Under the pieces are notes generated by a model, which saw only the letters and a program-made list of their open reading frames with translations, searched no databases and was not told the origin of the DNA. This document shows, piece by piece, positions 12,378 to 25,000 of a stretch of 64,000 nucleotides of DNA. The stretch is from Caprella mutica (taxonomy: Eukaryota; Arthropoda; Malacostraca; Amphipoda; Caprellidae): positions 187,289-251,288 of the forward strand of contig CANNZV010001132.1 of NCBI GenBank assembly GCA_947561585.1, in the 5' to 3' direction. The stretch's first letter is position 1. The number at the start of each line of letters is the position of its first letter. Position numbers and translations under genes: made by a program.

Positions 12378-12772
12378 ATACTGACAAGGTTTAGCTACAG
12401 AAGGCACTACGTATTAGTTATTATCCTGTGAATGCTTTTTTAGAGGGTATGGCAAGGTTAGAGGGAGAGGTCTTAGGGTATGAACCACTTAAAAGGTAGT
12501 GTTGTTAATGGAAACAAATGCAAAAGTTGTCAATAAGTCACTAATGTTCATTGGAATAAATAAAATAATTCAAATAAAATCCCACATAATGCTATCAACA
12601 TTCAAAGTCTCACATTAAGTACTATTATGAAGAAGGTACTTACTGTAGAGAGTGCCATGACTGAGTACTACTGGCACTGAGGTAGGAGGGGGGGGGGCGT
12701 TACCCTTAGTACCTTTCTTCTTCTGGTTGCCTTTCCTTAGGACCTTTCCCTTCTTGCCCTTCCTTTGGAGCT

Positions 12773-13146
12773 TTCCTTTCCTCTGAGAGTGATAACTAGG
12801 GTCATTCCCTTTCCTCTGAGAGTGATAACTAGGGTCATTCCCTTTCCTCTGAGAGTGATAACTAGGGTCATTCCCTTTCCTCTGAGAGTGATAACTAGGG
12901 TCATTCCCTTTCCTCTGAGAGTGATAACTAGGGTCATTCCCTTTCCTCTGAGAGTGATAACTAGGGTCATTCCCTTTCCTCTGAGAGTGATAGCTAGGGT
13001 CATTCCCTTTCCTCTGAGAGTGATAACTAGGGTCATTCCCTTTCCTCTGAGAGTGATAACTAGGGTCATTCCCTTTCCTCTGAGAGTGATAGCTAGGGTC
13101 ATTCCCTTTCCTCTGAGAGTGATAGCTAGGGTCATTCCCTTTCCTC
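12773..13146. repeat. 33-bp minisatellite, 11 copies
   Basis: Unit begins CCTTTCCTCTGAGAGTGATA and is nearly invariant (one a/g change). Because 33 is divisible by three and the unit lacks stops in several frames, long artificial ORFs appear on both strands; they are not genes. Confidence 0.97.
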
Positions 13147-13712
13147 ATTCACTCCAGTACCCTTTACAGTACAGTTCATGCGTAGGACTCTAAGATGTTT
13201 TCCATGTCAGTAGATTAGCCCCGTCTGTCTCTGATAAGGTAGACTTTATGCCTCAAAATATATTACATTGTTTCAGTGGAAAATATATTGCATTACATTA
13301 CTTTAAAATGTGTATCATTGTTTCAGTGGAGAATAAACAGTCAATATTTTAGGAATGCGTGAATAATGTCTCAATGAAAGGAGTTTTTATAAAAAGCATT
13401 CATGGTTACTCCTTCTATTTTCTTGACATTTAGCAACTTTTAACATTACTTGCCTTTTATCTAATAGACAAATAATAGTATAACTTCTATAAAAAAAAAC
13501 TTAATATTGTTAACCAGTTTAAAGTCACAAAATTAAGGTAGTAAATCAAGTTGATTTAAAAATATTGCCAAAATTTGTTATTTGCAGAACAAAATCATTT
13601 GCACTATAAGATATTTTCTGAAAAGAATTATTTATAAATAACTATCTTCTGCTCTTATTTTAATTCACTTATTCACAACTTCTACAAATTCCCCGCAAAA
13701 AAAACTTATAAA

Positions 13713-15355
13713 CAGGGGTTTGACAAATTAATTGGACCACTTGTTAAATTGGGAGAAACTTTATTTGTTATGGAGTTGGACACCATAAGCCGTCAATACT
13801 TCTCGGAAAGGAATAATGCTTATTGACTTCTTCCATTAGAATTTTCATCTACTCTTCCATTAAAACCTTCTCCAGCTCCTCCAGACGGAAGGGTGGAGGG
13901 TAGCGATTCCTGACGTGTCGTTCGAGTATACACCACAAATGTTTAATGATATTGAGATCCAGAGTTCGAGGGGCCATTTCATGCGTTCCAGCTCATTTTG
14001 ATGCTCTCCATACCTACAGGCTACAGTCCAAATTTCTGTGGTCCTTTTCTCCAAGGCTTATAGACTATTCAATATTTACCGTTACTGATTAGTAATAGTC
14101 AAATTAAGTCACTGCTAGTGATAAATCTCTATCAACCTACCTAGTTAGTAAAATACTACTACGTAGGTTGTTGGTATACCTAGTTTGAATACCTTTCATG
14201 TTTTTTTTTTAAATATTTAAATAGCTAAATACCTATTTTATCAAGTTTAAATAGAATGAAAAAATAACTTCCATGGAATTTACAGAAACTTGGATTTTCT
14301 TAGATTAAATAAATTGTCTGCTATACAGATGTTAATGCTCCTCCTTTTTTATCCCCGTACGAATAACATAGGAATATTTTTCTGCTAAGCTGAGTTGGAA
14401 CGGTGCTCACTTTACTTTGGTGGTATATTGTTGATGATATGAGAAGTGTGAATCGAAAGAACACATTGGATGCACCTGGTCGCTTAAAATGTTAGGTACA
14501 TTAGATGCACCTGGTCGCTTAAAATGTTCAGGTACATTAGATGCACCTGGTCGCTTAAAATGTTCAGGTACATTAGATGCACCTGGTCGCTTAAAATGTT
14601 CAGGTAATCTTTGCTGTTGATACTACCATGCAAGGCAACAATTGGACCAAGATGTGGCTACCCGAAACATTATTGATCCTGCTCCGTGCTTCACCGTTGG
14701 AAGACAGTTTGGGTTGAAAGTTTATTTGGGCTGTTTCCAAACGTAAACTCGCCCCGATGTCGGGAAAAAATAAAACTGGACTCATCAGAGACTATCTGGA
14801 GGCCAGGTTTTGCGATTCCGGCACCACTCACCGTTTCGAAAAGAGGTTTCCTGATGGCGGCTCTTCATGGTACCCAGCTTTATGGAGCTTATGATGAAAG
14901 ACTTTGGTAGAAACTGGATTGCTTAAATGCATACGCCTTAGTCGCCGTAGTTATCTCGTTTTTTACTCCAAATGCAGTTTATTGACGTCAGCTTTGAAGG
15001 CTGACGTGATTTTCTTTGAATTGTTGGAGGTTTTCCCTGTTTTTCGAATTGTGTAATCGTCTTCGATATGGTAGCTCTCGAAAAAAAAAAACTCACCGTT
15101 TTTGGTGATCGAAGCTCCTTCCATGCAAGCATAAACAATTTGCCCATTTTCAAAATCAGTTAGGTCACGCTTTTTACCTAAATATCAAATAAATCTGGAA
15201 TACAATGGAAAATGTACATTTGTGTAGCAAGAACAACCTGTTCACAGTGAATGTTTACCAGCATAGTGAAACTCAGATCAATACTTTGGATAAAACCGGA
15301 TTTTTAACATACGGTACTAAAATGTGTAGAGTTCAGATTATTTTGTTCAATTCTT
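13713..15355 (-). mobile_element. Tc1-like DNA transposon relic, copy 1
   Basis: The minus strand carries, in order, a DNA-binding region near 15180-14940 (DLTDFENGQIV-like start, SRATISKTITQFEKQGKPPT), a catalytic region near 14785-14640 (SDESSF, then a VW box and PTVKHGAGSIM), and a C-terminal part near 14060-13860 (LERHVRNRYPP). Frameshifts and stops make it dead. The terminal repeat at 13713 begins CAGGGGTTTGACAAATTAAT and its counterpart ends near 15355. The first 170 bases of the coding-start end match copy 2 at 17467 closely. A 36-bp unit has amplified inside the transposase (14462-14606). Confidence 0.85.
14462..14606. repeat. 35-36-bp tandem repeat inside the Tc1 relic, 4 copies
   Basis: Unit includes TTAGATGCACCTGGTCGCTT then AAAATGTTCAGG. 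The same sequence occurs once in the other Tc1 copy (near 18680), so the amplification happened after insertion of this copy. Confidence 0.93.
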
Positions 15356-15606
15356 TAATAAATTAATTTTGTTCAAATATTAAATCAATTAATGTTTCCC
15401 AAATATTAAATCAATAATATATATAATTAGAATAATAGGGTCATTAAAAGCGACTTGGTTACTCACATTTAAAGTATAACAAATACTTTGATATTATTTA
15501 ATAGTCTAAATTTTTTCTACTCATAATTACGTGAAATTATTATTATTTTATTCCGGATTTAAGAATTATTACCTTCACAAAATTGCGGAAGCTTATGTTT
15601 TGATCT

Positions 15607-16233
15607 GCATTTATTCATTTATCATCTTGTTATTCGCATAACTGAAAAAGTATTCAACCAAATGGCCTGAAATTTAGTGGAAGGATTGACCTTTAGCCAG
15701 GAACCATTTGAATGGTTCCTGGGAGTGATCGGGTCAAAGGTCAAGGTTTTCAATAACTCAAAAATTACTCAATCAAATTTGCAGAAATTTGATACCTCGT
15801 CTGCATTGCAATATGTAGGTACATTAAGTACACCGGTTACTTACCAATGCATTTCATCACTGAGTCTAATGCTCATTCACTGCTCCTCATCACGGTTGCA
15901 TATTGCAGTAAATCTTAGGTATGACATTATTTCAGTCATTAGTTTACGTAACTTATCTATAAGTAAAGTTCCACATTTTTTACCATATAAAAAACTAGGT
16001 GACGAGCACAGTGCACATGTAGAGCGCATGCCTTCGCCGTTGCTTATGAATAACATTGACTATTCAATAGTCTATGGGTTATAAATAACGACCTTTAACC
16101 TGTTCGCTCCCAAAATCTTATCAGATGTTTTCTGGACATTGTTCAATTATTGTCCCACCAAATTTCAGGCAATTTGGTTGAGTGCTTTTTGAGTTACGCG
16201 AATAACAAGATGATAAATAAATTATTGTCGCCT
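15607..16233. mobile_element. Dispersed family B: inverted pair of arms
   Basis: The left arm contains TTATCATCTTGTTATTCGC and its complement GCGAATAACAAGATGATAA occurs at the right end (about 16198-16216), with matching CAACCAAATGGCCTGAAATTT and AAATTTCAGGCAATTTGGTTG further in. Both arms carry TGACCT-type motifs. Single-arm copies occur at 22300-22560 and 24815-25000. No ORF of note; superfamily unknown. Confidence 0.65.
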
Positions 16234-16239
16234 AAAATA

Positions 16240-16376
16240 TATCCTTATTTGGTATCCATGATACTGCAGGCATCATGGATACCAACTAAAATAAGTTAAA
16301 AAATAATTAATATATATCGTTTCTTATAATTATGATGAAAAGGTGGGATTGTCCCATAACTGTGAAACTTCCCTGT
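16240..16376. mobile_element. Partial hairpin-family copy with central palindrome
   Basis: GGTATCCATGATACTGCAGG and its mirror CATCATGGATACC form the central stem seen in longer members of the hairpin family. It is followed by a right arm (GATGAAAAGGTGGGATTGTC ... CTTCCC). The left arm is missing or replaced by family B sequence. Confidence 0.55.
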
Positions 16377-17466
16377 AAGTGTATCGGTGTCATTTTCTCC
16401 AAATTTCCAAAGGAAATAAGTGTCTTCTTTAGAAGGCGAGGCAATGTTCATGGAATTATTAATAATATTTTCCTGTTGTGTGGGTGGTATGGAAATGATA
16501 GAAAATGACATTGCAGAGTAAGTTAGGGAATGGTGAGAGGGAATATAGTCTCCAGGAACATCTTCACCATTAAAAGACTCACTGAGGAGTCGAAGCTCGA
16601 CCAACCGAATTCATTCAATATAATAACACTATTTTTATCAATCTTGGGTAAATAAAATTTTGCTCGGTACATTAGCTATAACTGACAAAAAATCGTATAA
16701 TTCGAACCGCTGGTTTCCTGAATATCATTATTTAAAGAATGCTCTCAAATTTTGTCAGTCTAATTAGGGCTAAACATTTTATCACTTATTAAAAAGATGA
16801 TTATTGTAGTCAGGCTCCTTCCGAACAATATCGTGGTTTGGACATTTTTTTTATTTAAACTAAACATGGCATTGAGTGTAGGAACGCATAAAATAATATA
16901 GTCTAAAAGAGTCTAAATGAAATAAACAATAACAAAGAGTAAATAATATATAAAAAAAATTATCTGAAATAAATAAATAGACGATTATAAGTTAATATCA
17001 AAGTAAAAAATAAGTAGATAGCAAAGTTTGAACAAGTGAAGATGTTATTGAAAAGATTACTAATGAATGAAAAACATATAAATTTGTTTGACTACTTATT
17101 GATAAACGAGAAATAATGTTAAATAGCCATAAATTGATATATCTAAATGAAGTAAAGAAAATACTAAATAGAATTAGAAAGAAATTCTAAAGGAGCAGAT
17201 TAAATTGAGAACAGTTATTAATGTTATTCTCTTATTGACGTAAAATATAATTAGTCAGTCTTCATGCCTGTAAGGTTGAAAGGTAAATACAATATATAAA
17301 CTATTCAACCGTGTCAATTATGGGAAACAACGTAACATTAATACTAGTCTGCTCGTGATCAGTTGGGTCACCATTTTTCTATTCATTACCCTTTAAACAA
17401 TTTAAGACACGGAAAAAGTATTTTAGATGAATCCATGTTGCTATGTAATTGTTGAAAAAATGCACG
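16377..17466. other. Anonymous AT-rich sequence
   Basis: About 1.1 kb with no recognisable gene, array or element. The 102-codon minus-strand ORF (16604-16296) has no similarity I recognise and overlaps the end of a repeat; I do not call it. Confidence 0.4.
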
Positions 17467-19035
17467 CAGGGGTTGGACAAAATAATCGGAACACTACACA
17501 TTTTAGTATTGTATGTTAAAATTTCGGTTTTATTCAAAATATTGATCCGAGTTTCACTATGCTGGTAAACATTCACTGTGAACAGGTTGTTCTTGCTACA
17601 CAATTATCTTATATTTTCCATTGTATTTCAGATTTATTTGATATTTAGGTAAAATGTGTGACCTAACTGATTTAGAAAGAAGGTAAATTGTTGGTGCTCG
17701 TATGGATGGAGCTTCGAACACCAAAACTTTTTTTTTTGAGAGCTACCATATCGAGAACAAGACACGATTCGAAATACAGTGAAATACCTCCAACGATCGG
17801 TGTAACTCTGGTAGGCTTTCCAATCTCTGATAGAGGTCGGCGATCAATAAACCGCATTTTGAGGAAAAACCAGTGAACCACGGGGACTAAGGTGTTTGCA
17901 AAGTTAAATTAGCTTCTAAGAAATATAAACAATCCAGTTTCTAGTAAAACCGTTCTTAATGAGCTTTTTATAATGGATACCGTGGAAGAACCATTATCAG
18001 GAAACCTCTGCTTTCTTCTTGAAACGTTGAGAAGCGGATGATGTGGTACTGGGACCACTAAACTTGGTCTCTTGGTCAGTGGAAGCGAGTTATATTCTCT
18101 GATGGGTCCAGTTATACTCTTATTTAAATTTCAATGCGAGTTTACGTGTGGAGGCAGCTCAAAGAATCTTTTAACCCGAACTGTCTTCTCTCCACAGTAA
18201 AGCACTCAGGAGTCTCAGTAATGGTTTTTGTTTGGGAAGCCGTATCGTGGAATTATATTTGTCCAATTGGAAGAATGCAATTTTTTTTTCATTGTAGGAA
18301 CTGATAAAACATAGGTCAAATGAACAGTGGGTTTTAAAAGTTTAAAAGTATAAGTTTATTATAAGTGATTAATATAGGAGAACCCTCTGCCGTTCACTGC
18401 AGACATCTGACCCTAGATTGATTTAACACAGACTTTATATAATATCTATACACCAAACAATTATACAACAAGAGGCATAGCTAGAACCAGGAAATGTTAT
18501 CATGAGACAATTATGCTGAGGTGTTCAAACACATTAGCTAAAGACAGCAATATGAATATAAACCTAAAGACAACAATATGAATATACACCTAAAGATAAC
18601 AATATGAATATAAACAAACAACTAAGTGTGACTATTAATACAACAGGAACAGCAGCAAAGATTATATGAAAATTTCGGGAGACCAGGTGCATCCAATGTG
18701 CAAAACTTTCTATTGCTAAATGCTGCTTCCAAAATGATATTGTTCCGATACACACTGCCCATATCGTTGTGGTATGAAGAGTATGAAACTGAACTGGAAC
18801 ACATGGAATGACCGCCTAAATCTCCGGATCTCAATGTCTACCCACCACCCTCCCGTCTGGAGGAGCTGGAACAGGTGGTTTTGATGTAAGAGTGGCTGAA
18901 AACTTAGATGAAAGAAGTCAAGAAGCTTTATGATTCCATTCCGAGACCTATTGAATTTAAAAGGCAGTCTAACTCCACATTAAATAAAGTTTCTCCATTT
19001 TTAACAATTTGTCTAATTATTTTATTCAAATCCTG
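17467..19035 (+). mobile_element. Tc1-like DNA transposon relic, copy 2, with an internal insertion
   Basis: The terminal repeat at 17467 reads CAGGGGTTGGACAAAATAAT; the right end, 19001-19035, is its inverted match (ATTATTTTATTCAAATCCTG) and is followed by TA, the Tc1 target dinucleotide. The plus-strand start codon region near 17655 (LTDLERR-like), helix-turn-helix remnants (FLRATISRTRHDSKYSEIPP), and a C-terminal LPSGGAG-type region near 18845 mirror copy 1. A stretch of about 370 bases (roughly 18285-18650) absent from copy 1 interrupts the catalytic region. Many stops; not functional. Confidence 0.83.
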
Positions 19036-19560
19036 TATACATGGACTTAATACAGAGATTAATAGACTTGCATGATTGAACGTAAGTAAGTGAAATTATA
19101 GTAACTTCAAGACATTTAGTTGGTAAGAAGATTAAATGAGATTACTGCTAATCAGGTTAAGAACGCTGGGAAAAGTATTTACAAAGAATAGTATTTGAAA
19201 TATTTATTAGCTTATTAGAATAACTAATGAAGATAAATTCTCGATTAGGAAAAGTAGATTCTCGAAATTTATATATTCTGTCAAAATTGAATTTTTCAAC
19301 GAACCAACATAAATTGGATTTTCATTTATTTCAATAAATTATTGACTTTTTGTATGCAGTTCAATGCAGATCTTGTAGATAAATCCTACTTGGCATGGGT
19401 AAAGAAAATGTAACCCGGATTCTCTAGTTAATCTTCATTGGCCTCGTGACTGAGGTGCTGCAGACAAGCCTTAATTATTATAGAACCAACTCCATGACAT
19501 GTGGTTTCTATTCCTTTCTTAGAGGTTTTGATAATCTAAAGTGGTTAGTATGCGCATTCC
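19036..19560. other. Anonymous sequence before the 20-bp satellite
   Basis: AT-rich, no gene or repeat recognised except TA-rich runs. Confidence 0.4.
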
Positions 19561-21444
19561 ACTGCCATGATCTACAGCGAACTGCCATGATCTACAGTGA
19601 ACTGCCATGATCTACAGCGAACTGCCATGATCTACAGTGAACTGCCATGATCTACAGCGAACTGCCATGATCTACAGTGAACTGCCATGATCTACAGTGA
19701 ACTGCCATGATCTACAGCGAACTGCCATGATCTACAGTGAACTGCCATGATCTACAGCGAACTGCCATGATCTACAGTGAACTGCCATGATCTACAGTGA
19801 ACTGCCATGATCTACAGTGAACTGCCATCATCTACAGTGAACTGCCATCATCTACAGTGAACTGCCATGATCTACAGTGAACTGCCATGATCTACAGCGA
19901 ACTGCCATGATCTACAGTGAACTGCCATGATCTACAGTGAACTGCCATGATCTACAGTGAACTGCCATCATCTACAGTGAACTGCCATCATCTACAGTGA
20001 ACTGCCATGATCTAAAGTGAACTGCCATGATCTACAGTGAACTGCCATGATCTAAAGTGAACTGCCATGATCTACAGTGAACTGCCATGATCTACAGTGA
20101 ACTGCCATGATCTACAGTGAACTGCCATGATCTACAGCGAACTGCCATGATCTACAGTGAACTGCCATGATCTACAGTGAACTGCCATGATCTACAGTGA
20201 ACTGCCATGATCTACAGTGAACTGCCATGATCTACAGTGAACTGCCATGATCTAAAGTGAACTGCCATGATCTAAAGTGAACTGCCATGATCTACAGTGA
20301 ACTGCCATGATCTACAGTGAACTGCCATGATCTACAGTGAACTGCCATGATCTACAGCGAACTGCCATGATCTACAGTGAACTGCCATGATCTACAGCGA
20401 ACTGCCATGATCTACAGTGAACTGCCATGATCTACAGCGAACTGCCATGATCTACAGTGAACTGCCATGATCTACAGTGAACTGCCATGATCTACAGCGA
20501 ACTGCCATGATCTACAGTGAACTGCCATGATCTACAGCGAACTGCCATGATCTACAGTGAACTGCCATGATCTACAGTGAACTGCCATGATCTACAGTGA
20601 ACTGCCATCATCTACAGTGAACTGCCATCATCTACAGTGAACTGCCATGATCTACAGTGAACTGCCATGATCTACAGCGAACTGCCATGATCTACAGTGA
20701 ACTGCCATGATCTACAGTGAACTGCCATGATCTACAGTGAACTGCCATCATCTACAGTGAACTGCCATCATCTACAGTGAACTGCCATGATCTAAAGTGA
20801 ACTGCCATGATCTACAGTGAACTGCCATGATCTAAAGTGAACTGCCATGATCTACAGTGAACTGCCATGATCTACAGTGAACTGCCATGATCTACAGTGA
20901 ACTGCCATGATCTACAGCGAACTGCCATGATCTACAGTGAACTGCCATGATCTACAGTGAACTGCCATGATCTACAGTGAACTGCCATGATCTAAAGTGA
21001 ACTGCCATGATCTAAAGTGAACTGCCATGATCTAAAGTGAACTGCCATGATCTAAAGTGAACTGCCATGATCTACAGTGAACTGCCATGATCTACAGTGA
21101 ACTGCCATGATCTACAGTGAACTGCCATGATCTACAGTGAACTGCCATGATCTACAGTGAACTGCCATGATCTACAGTGAACTGCCATGATCTACAGTGA
21201 ACTGCCATGATCTACAGTGAACTGCCATGATCTACAGTGAACTGCCATGATCTACAGTGAACTGCCATGATCTATATTGAACTGCCATGATCTACAGTGA
21301 ACTGCCATGATCTACAGTGAACTGCCATGATCTACAGTGAACTGCCATGATCTACAGTGAACTGCCATGATCTACAGTGAACTGCCATGATCTACAGTGA
21401 ACTGCCATGATCTACAGTGAACTGCTATGATCTACAGTGAACTT
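19561..21444. repeat. 20-bp satellite, 94 copies, with a 780-bp higher-order repeat
   Basis: Unit ACTGCCATGATCTACAGTGA, perfectly in register for 94 copies. Four variant types occur (CAGCGA, CATCA, TAAAGTGA and a single TATATTGA). The sequence of variant types from 19561 to about 20214 is repeated without a single difference 780 bases (39 units) later at 20341-20994, and then diverges. This shows a recent block duplication rather than unit-by-unit slippage. Copies after 21060 are homogeneous. Confidence 0.98.
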
Positions 21445-21464
21445 TCAAATTATTTTGAAATTGA

Positions 21465-22080
21465 AATGTTATCAATTTTTTAACGCTACTTTTAGATTTA
21501 GAAGCTAGGCTAGGGTTATACTCTTCAACTACGAGGTCTTACTATCACCTCTCCATTTTCCTCTTCCATCTGTAAATGCAGCCACCGGTGCTTATGTCCC
21601 TTTTCGTCACATTCTTTGGTAAGTGACTACATTCACGGAGTAGTTTTTCTGCATCCATGAGCATTATCACTGACGGTGGTAGGTGATTTTGTTCATGGAA
21701 CCACTTTCCTTTCTGACTGCTTCTTCCAGTCCCTTGTACTTAATTTAAATTTGGCGACAGCGATATGGCGCCTTTGGTTTCTAAGCAGACGTCAAACACC
21801 CACTAAAATGTTTCTTTCATGACATCAATTCAGGCAAAAGGATTACAGCTTCTTAGCATTCTGTAGGTGATTACAAACCTGTTAATAAATTAATCTTATT
21901 TGCTGTAATTTTGTCACAGTTACTTTACGTCATAGCAATTGGATAAATATGATACGTGTTCAATCTGAGTTTTTATAAGAGACGAAATGCAGCTCTATAC
22001 CCAGGGTATGATTGTTGTTGTGGATCATTTCACCTATAACTTCATAAGTACTATGACCATTATTATATGTGCTTTAACTC
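21465..22080 (+). mobile_element. Dispersed family C, copy 1
   Basis: Contains CTCTTCAACTACGAGGTCTT, CGTCACATTCTTTGGTAAGT, CTTTCCTTTCTGACTGCTTC, and GGGTATGATTGTTG, all of which recur in the same order, inverted, at 32585-33420 inside a CPD intron, and partly at 30160-30335. No ORF and no terminal repeat were found. It abuts the 20-bp satellite directly. It may be a non-autonomous element of a class I cannot assign. Confidence 0.65.
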
Positions 22081-22299
22081 GTTGACTGCGTTTTGGTACA
22101 CATATGTACCACTATTTATATTACTGGTAGACAAAGTGGTAGAAATATATACCACTTTTAATATTTTAAACCTCAATTAAATAGTGACAATGCGTACCTC
22201 AGTTATAACACTGTTTTTATCACACAGACAATATCTATAGGTACACACGGAGACACTCATCTCCTCTCACTATTGTTATACACGTGATACAGAAACAAC

Positions 22300-22560
22300 T
22301 AGTGACGGGCTCTCGTAGAGCGCATACCTTCGCCACCGCTTAGAAATGATCTTGATCATCCAATAATGCTTGAGTTATAAATGACCTTGACCTTTGATCC
22401 ATTCACTCCTAAAATCTAACTTTGGTTCTTGGATATTAATGACTAATCGTCCCACCAAATTTCAGGCAAGTTGGTTGAATACTTTTTGATTTAATAACAA
22501 GATGATAAATAAATAAATGCCCACCAAAACATAACCTTATGCTATTAGCGATGGTAATAA
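22300..22560 (+). mobile_element. Dispersed family B, single-arm copy
   Basis: Shares GCGCATACCTTCGCCACCGC, ATGACCTTGACCTTTGATCC, CCCACCAAATTTCAGGCAAG and AACAAGATGATAAATAAATA with the copies at about 16020-16230 and 24815-25000. The TGACCTTGACCTTTGATC block is a run of nuclear-receptor-type half sites, a feature common in invertebrate dispersed repeats. Confidence 0.65.
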
Positions 22561-23042
22561 CGTAAAATTAGAATAAGGAATTTAGTAAATGTCAGTTTAG
22601 CAAGACTGCGTTTTGAGCATACGTTGTCAACATGTTAAAAACATTAATTCTATGAAAAGTCTTTTTGTGATTTTATAGGAAACTTGTAACTTGAAAAATT
22701 CTAAATGAACAAACAAATTAATAACAATTAATCCACGTGGGAAAAAATCTTTTATGTTTGCAATAATTTTTTGTTTGATTATGCGCTTCTTCGTAATTTT
22801 TTTTTGCTGTTCGTTCTTTTATTAATTTCCAATTGACTACTTTAAGGCTTCCGAAGGTTTGAAGTCACCTTTGAAGGTCTACCTTAGCTACTATCACCTT
22901 TTACCTTAATCCCCTTAATAAGGGGAATATACAGACAGATGGTAACATTTGACGGGTGGGGAAGAACAAACTAAAGGATGAATATATTAAAAATAGCATA
23001 AGAAGATAATTATCAACAGGCAGGTATTAACATTTTTGCTGG

Positions 23043-23207
23043 GGCTAAGTCTCGAGTTATCGGACAGTTCCACATTCTCGATCATATAAGGAAAAAGTAT
23101 ATAATAATATTTTCTACCTCGTTATTTCAAAATATATAGTTCTTCTTATATACGATCGTAAATGTGGAACCATTTGGTAACTCGTACCTTACCCCAGATG
23201 GGTCTTA
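23043..23207. mobile_element. Hairpin-family copy
   Basis: Left arm CGAGTTATCGGACAGTTCCA ... CGATCATATAAGG and right arm ACGATCGTAAATGTGGAACC ... CTCGTACCTTACCCC are inverted repeats of about 50 bases around an AT-rich loop. Confidence 0.8.
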
Positions 23208-24030
23208 ACTAACCTCCAACCAGTACCTCAACTAACATCAAACCAGGACTAAATTGTTAAACATTTCCAGAGTAACCTAGTTGGCAACTGAACAAATATA
23301 CTGCAGTCATGTCACTCGCATTATACCAAATATTAGGTAGTTGCTATGACTAACATACCGTGTTAAAGAAGTTAATGCTGTTAAATTATTAGGTTAGTTA
23401 CTAGGTCTGGTTAGTACTCTGAAAAACACAAGCTTATTTCCTAACATTGATGACACTTGAAGGGATCGGCTAGTGTTTTTTTTTGCAATTTTTACCGATT
23501 TTTTTTACTTTAGCTCCCTAGTAAACATTCCAAGGAAAACGTACAAAAAGTTTCATTTTGGTGTGACAACTATAAGTGTGTGTGTGTGGGGGGATGGGGG
23601 AGGGGGTTGAATTATGAAGGGGTTATCACCCTCACGGGGGAGGGAGGCCCCAAAATGATAAATTTACTTTAACAACTTCAAAGAATAGGGGCATTTTACA
23701 CCTTATGTCAAAATTTCAGTTCAATCGGATGAGTATTACTGGTAGCTAGCAAAACCACTAGATGATCCTCTTAATTGGAAATTGGCACTGATGTTCAAAA
23801 ACTATTTCTTAGACATCATTTGTATATTTAATGAATCAATAACACTAACAATTATTATCATTCTGTTAGCGATACATTCCTTCATTTATATTGTCCATTA
23901 ATTTTTTAATTCCTCCTCATTTTCCTGGGATTACCTCAGGGTATCTTTACTTTTTGTTATATTTTAGGTTTGGCGCCCTTTTTATTCAACTTTCTTCCTT
24001 TGTATCTTTTATTAATTTCTTCCTTGCTAT
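23208..24030. other. Anonymous sequence
   Basis: No gene. Contains a G-rich low-complexity block on the plus strand (23580-23655, GTGTGTGTGGGGGGATGGGG and neighbours). Otherwise AT-rich and featureless to me. Confidence 0.4.
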
Positions 24031-24617
24031 ATCCATGGGTAAGCAGACTGACTGTGTAGGTCTCTTATCCATGGGTAAGCAAACTGACTGTGTAGGTCTC
24101 TTATCCATGGGTAAGCAAACTGACTGTGTAGGTCTCTTATCCATGAGTAAGCAGACTGACTGTGTAGGTCTCTTATCCATGGGTAAGCAAACTGACTGTG
24201 TAGGTCTCTTATCCATGGGTAAGCAAACTGACTGTGTAGGTCTCTTACCCATGGGTAAGCAGACTGACTGACTGTGTAGGTCTCTTATCCATGTGTAAGC
24301 AGACTGACTGTGTAGGTCTCTTACCCATGGGTAAGCAGACTGACTGTGTAGGTCTCTTATCCATGGGTAAGCAGACTGACTGTGTAGGTCTCTTATCCAT
24401 GGGTAAGCAGACTGACTGTGTAGGTCTCTTACCCACGGGTAAGCAGACTGACTGTGTAGGTCTCTTATCCATGGGTAAGCAGACTGACTGTGTAGGTCTC
24501 TTATCCATGGGTAAGCAGACTGACTGTGTAGGTCTCTTATCCATGTGTAAGCAGACTGACTGTGTAGGTCTCTTATCCATGTGTAAGCAGACTGACTGTG
24601 TAGGTCTCTTATCCATT
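24031..24617. repeat. 36-bp minisatellite, about 16 copies
   Basis: Unit ATCCATGGGTAAGCAGACTG plus ACTGTGTAGGTCTCTT. One copy (near 24262) has an extra four bases (an additional ACTG), which shifts the frame and splits the artificial ORFs. The unit is open in frames on both strands, giving repetitive phantom proteins, which are not called as genes. Confidence 0.97.
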
Positions 24618-24814
24618 GGTGTCTATTCTTGTCATCCATGCTCTGGGTCGGCACGGTTACCTGTGGTAGCCGAGTAGTCGACCTAGTGCTTGGAGTGTAC
24701 TTTCACTGTCCCCTCTTCTACGAGGCCTTCTTCTCTACATGTCTCTTTGGATCACCTCGTAGTGGATAGGGACAACTTATAAACACCTAAAAAGAGGACC
24801 ATCCCATAATCCTT

Positions 24815-25000
24815 GAGTTATGAATGACCTTGATCTTGACCTGTGGCAGATCGCTCCCAAAATCTAACCAAATTGTTCCTGGATAATAACCAATCATCCC
24901 ACCAAATTTCAAATTATTTTGTTGAATACATTTTGAGTTTTGCGAATAAAGAGATTACAAACAAATAAATAAATGCCTACCAAACCATAACCTTCTGCAA
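24815..25000 (+). mobile_element. Dispersed family B, single-arm copy
   Basis: ATGACCTTGATCTTGACCTG, then CCCACCAAATTTCAAATTAT and AAACAAATAAATAAATGCC align with the family B copy at 22300-22560. Confidence 0.6.

Noticed and set aside
12615..13193. Long repetitive ORFs on both strands
   Set aside because: They result from a 33-bp unit (divisible by three) without stops; there is no start context, no splice support, and the same happens in three frames.
16296..16604. 102-codon minus-strand ORF
   Set aside because: No family recognised, starts and ends in repeat-like sequence, no splice or promoter support.
23891..24677. Repetitive ORFs of the 36-bp array
   Set aside because: Open in several frames on both strands because of the unit length; a 4-base insertion shifts all of them. 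Not a gene.
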